64,000 bases of DNA from Sinorhizobium arboris LMG 14919 (GTDB lineage: Bacteria > Pseudomonadota > Alphaproteobacteria > Rhizobiales > Rhizobiaceae): contig NZ_ATYB01000014.1 of the NCBI RefSeq assembly GCF_000427465.1, forward strand, positions 2,317,570 through 2,381,569, written 5' to 3'. A program made the position numbers and the translations under genes. The notes under the pieces are model-generated. The model was given only the letters and a program-made list of their open reading frames with translations, had not been told where the DNA came from and did no database searches. Shown one piece after another: positions 62,518 through 64,000 of the stretch. The stretch's first letter is position 1. Every line of letters starts with the position of its first letter.

Positions 62518-62638
62518 GACCGTCCTCCAGAATACGCTGAAAAACCAGCAGCAGGCGACCTCGCCGGCAAATCCGCCATTGCATGTTGCCGGTCCGGATA
62601 GCAGTCTGACACAGGCAGTCGATAATGAGAATCCGTCC

Positions 62639-63430
62639 ATGACATCCAATCCCGCCTCCGTGGTCTCGGCCCGGAACCTCGGCCTGACGTTCGAGACCAG
62701 CGACGGTCCCGTCAATGCGTTGACCGATGTCAACCTCGACGTGACCAAGGGCGACTTCGTCTCCTTCATCGGCCCGTCCGGCTGCGGCAAGACGACGTTT
62801 CTGCGCGTCATCGCAGACCTCGAAAAGCCGACCGCCGGCATCATAACCGTCAACGGCATGACGCCGGAGGAAGCCCGCCGGCGGCGCGCCTACGGCTATG
62901 TCTTCCAGGCGGCCGCCCTCTATCCCTGGCGCACGATCGAGAAGAACATCGCGCTGCCGCTGGAGATCATGGGTTACTCCAGCGAGGACCGGAAGGCGCG
63001 GATCGAGCGAACGCTCGACCTCGTCAACCTGTCGGGTTTCGGCAAGAAATATCCCTGGCAGCTTTCCGGCGGCATGCAGCAGCGCGCGTCGATCGCCCGG
63101 GCGCTCGCCTTCGATGCCGATCTCCTGCTGATGGACGAGCCCTTCGGGGCGCTCGACGAAATCGTCCGCGACCATTTGAACGAGCAGCTCCTCAAGCTCT
63201 GGGCGCGCACCGACAAGACCATCTGTTTCGTCACGCACTCGATTCCGGAGGCGGTCTACCTTTCGACCAAGATCATCGTCATGAGCCCCCGCCCCGGCCG
63301 CGTGACGGACGTCATCGAATCGACGCTTCCGAGGGAACGCCCGCTCGGCATTCGCGAGACGCCGGAATTCCTCGAGATCGCGCATCGGGTGCGCGAGGGC
63401 TTGAGAGCGGGGCACAGCTATGACGAGTAG
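62639..63430 (+). CDS. ABC transporter ATP-binding protein (SsuB/TauB type)
   Basis: A 263-aa ATPase with Walker A GPSGCGKTT, signature LSGGMQQRAS and Walker B LLLMDEPFGALD. This type serves importers of sulphonates, nitrate and pyrimidine precursors. Next to pyrimidine-breakdown genes, import of a pyrimidine or related compound is plausible. ATG 62639 is chosen; an ATG at 62516 would fill the divergent promoter region. Confidence 0.9.
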   Translation: MTSNPASVVSARNLGLTFETSDGPVNALTDVNLDVTKGDFVSFIGPSGCGKTTFLRVIADLEKPTAGIITVNGMTPEEARRRRAYGYVFQAAALYPWRTIEKNIALPLEIMGYSSEDRKARIERTLDLVNLSGFGKKYPWQLSGGMQQRASIARALAFDADLLLMDEPFGALDEIVRDHLNEQLLKLWARTDKTICFVTHSIPEAVYLSTKIIVMSPRPGRVTDVIESTLPRERPLGIRETPEFLEIAHRVREGLRAGHSYDE

Positions 63431-63905
63431 CCGCGCCGCTCAAGTGTGCTGCCGCGATGCGACCTTGGCGGACATGCCGGCATGCGCCGGTATTCTCAAT
63501 CGCTGGATAGAAACCACACCGTGGATGCCGCGCGTTCATCCGGAGGAGGATGTGCAGCGGCATTACCGGGAAAGCGTCTTTGCAAACGGACCCGTTATTG
63601 TGGCCGACTGTCGGGGCGAAATCGCCGGCTTCCTGGCTCTGTCCTCGGATGGCCTCGTCACCGCGCTCTATCTGGATGAACGGCACAGAGGCGTCGGAAT
63701 CGGAACCACTCTCATCCGCGAAGCCAAGAAACGCGCGAGATCCGAGCTCAAGCTTTGGACATTTGAACACAACAGTGGCGCGCAGCGCTTCTATGAACGT
63801 GAGGGCTTCGTGCCGGTGCGCAGAACGGGCGGCGACAACGAGGAGGGTCTGCCGGACATTCTGTACCACTGGCGCGCCGAACCCTGGCGCGAGAGGGAGG
63901 CGTGA
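63420..63905 (+). CDS. GNAT-family N-acetyltransferase
   Basis: A 161-aa acetyltransferase with the acetyl-CoA motif DERHRGVGIGTTLI (R/Q-x-x-G-x-G type) and the C-terminal motif NSGAQRFYEREGF. It overlaps the ATPase gene by 11 bp and lies directly before the permease gene, an unusual insertion in an ABC operon. Substrate unknown. Confidence 0.9.
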   Translation: MTSSRAAQVCCRDATLADMPACAGILNRWIETTPWMPRVHPEEDVQRHYRESVFANGPVIVADCRGEIAGFLALSSDGLVTALYLDERHRGVGIGTTLIREAKKRARSELKLWTFEHNSGAQRFYEREGFVPVRRTGGDNEEGLPDILYHWRAEPWREREA

Positions 63906-63907
63906 TC

Positions 63908-64000
63908 ATGCGCGAGGAAAGCTTCCTGAAAGACAAACTGCTTCCCATCTCCGCCGTCGTTTGCCTGTTGATCGCCGGCTGGTACGTCGCAGCGGTTTTC
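63908..64000 (+). CDS. ABC transporter permease, N-terminal fragment (cut by window edge)
   Basis: Thirty-one codons are visible. The ATG at 63908 follows GGAGG by seven bases, and the frame opens MREESFLKDK followed by a hydrophobic helix LLPISAVVCLLIAGWYVAAV. Its position after the SsuB/TauB-type ATPase gene supports the permease call. Confidence 0.8.
   Translation, partial: MREESFLKDKLLPISAVVCLLIAGWYVAAVF

Overview
The window is high-GC alphaproteobacterial DNA, most likely chromosomal sequence from Sinorhizobium/Ensifer. This rests on recognised families and gene order, not on a search. The markers are an intact nolR, choXWV, the smo-mtlK polyol operon next to a divergent phyR / nepR-rpoE2 locus with an HWE kinase, hmuPSTUV with TGA-N9-TCA iron boxes, and a CyaC-type cyclase with a membrane haem anchor. 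I see no tRNA, rRNA, CRISPR array, prophage or intact insertion sequence. Genes are cut at both edges (fhs at the left, an ABC permease at the right).

Left part (1-8.2 kb): fhs, then a tight minus-strand cluster of largely uncharacterised proteins: an AAA+ ATPase, a 382-aa protein, a coiled-coil protein, a DUF6638-type protein and a membrane-anchored DUF2333-type protein. A DUF559 endonuclease-like gene and a RIME-like palindrome sit inside the cluster. This is the best candidate for an undescribed multi-protein system. 8.4-20.2 kb holds tdk, the choline importer choXWV, a HugZ/PNPOx-like protein, nolR with a consensus NolR operator, a small P-loop kinase, an omega-amino acid:pyruvate aminotransferase, adenine deaminase, a GH13 alpha-glucosidase and a KDG-type sugar kinase.

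Middle part (20.2-41 kb): a peptide ABC importer with a renal-type dipeptidase in one operon; an SMR efflux pump with its TetR regulator; a truncated haemoglobin; a Phd antitoxin with a frame-disrupted PIN toxin; then a haem/iron island. The island holds an IsdG-like haem monooxygenase operon with a DUF2325 protein, a secreted protein plus tonB, and hmuPSTUV. TGA-N9-TCA iron-responsive boxes lie in both of its control regions. Next come two small envelope-stress-type proteins and the general stress response core: HWE kinase (rsiC), rpoE2, nepR and phyR. Two back-to-back GGAAC promoters separate nepR from phyR.

Right part (41-64 kb): the sorbitol/mannitol operon (smoC, smoEFGK, smoS, mtlK, HAD phosphatase, FGGY kinase), then a reductive pyrimidine catabolism region. 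PreTA makes dihydropyrimidine, dihydropyrimidinase (hydA) opens the ring, and the N-carbamoyl-beta-alanine amidase releases beta-alanine. The aminotransferase at 14.4 kb could remove the amino group. A RutR-type regulator has a RutR-like box in front of the amidase. Also here are an alcohol dehydrogenase/LysR pair, cyaC, a cupin protein, and a SsuB/TauB-like ABC operon with a GNAT gene between its ATPase and permease.
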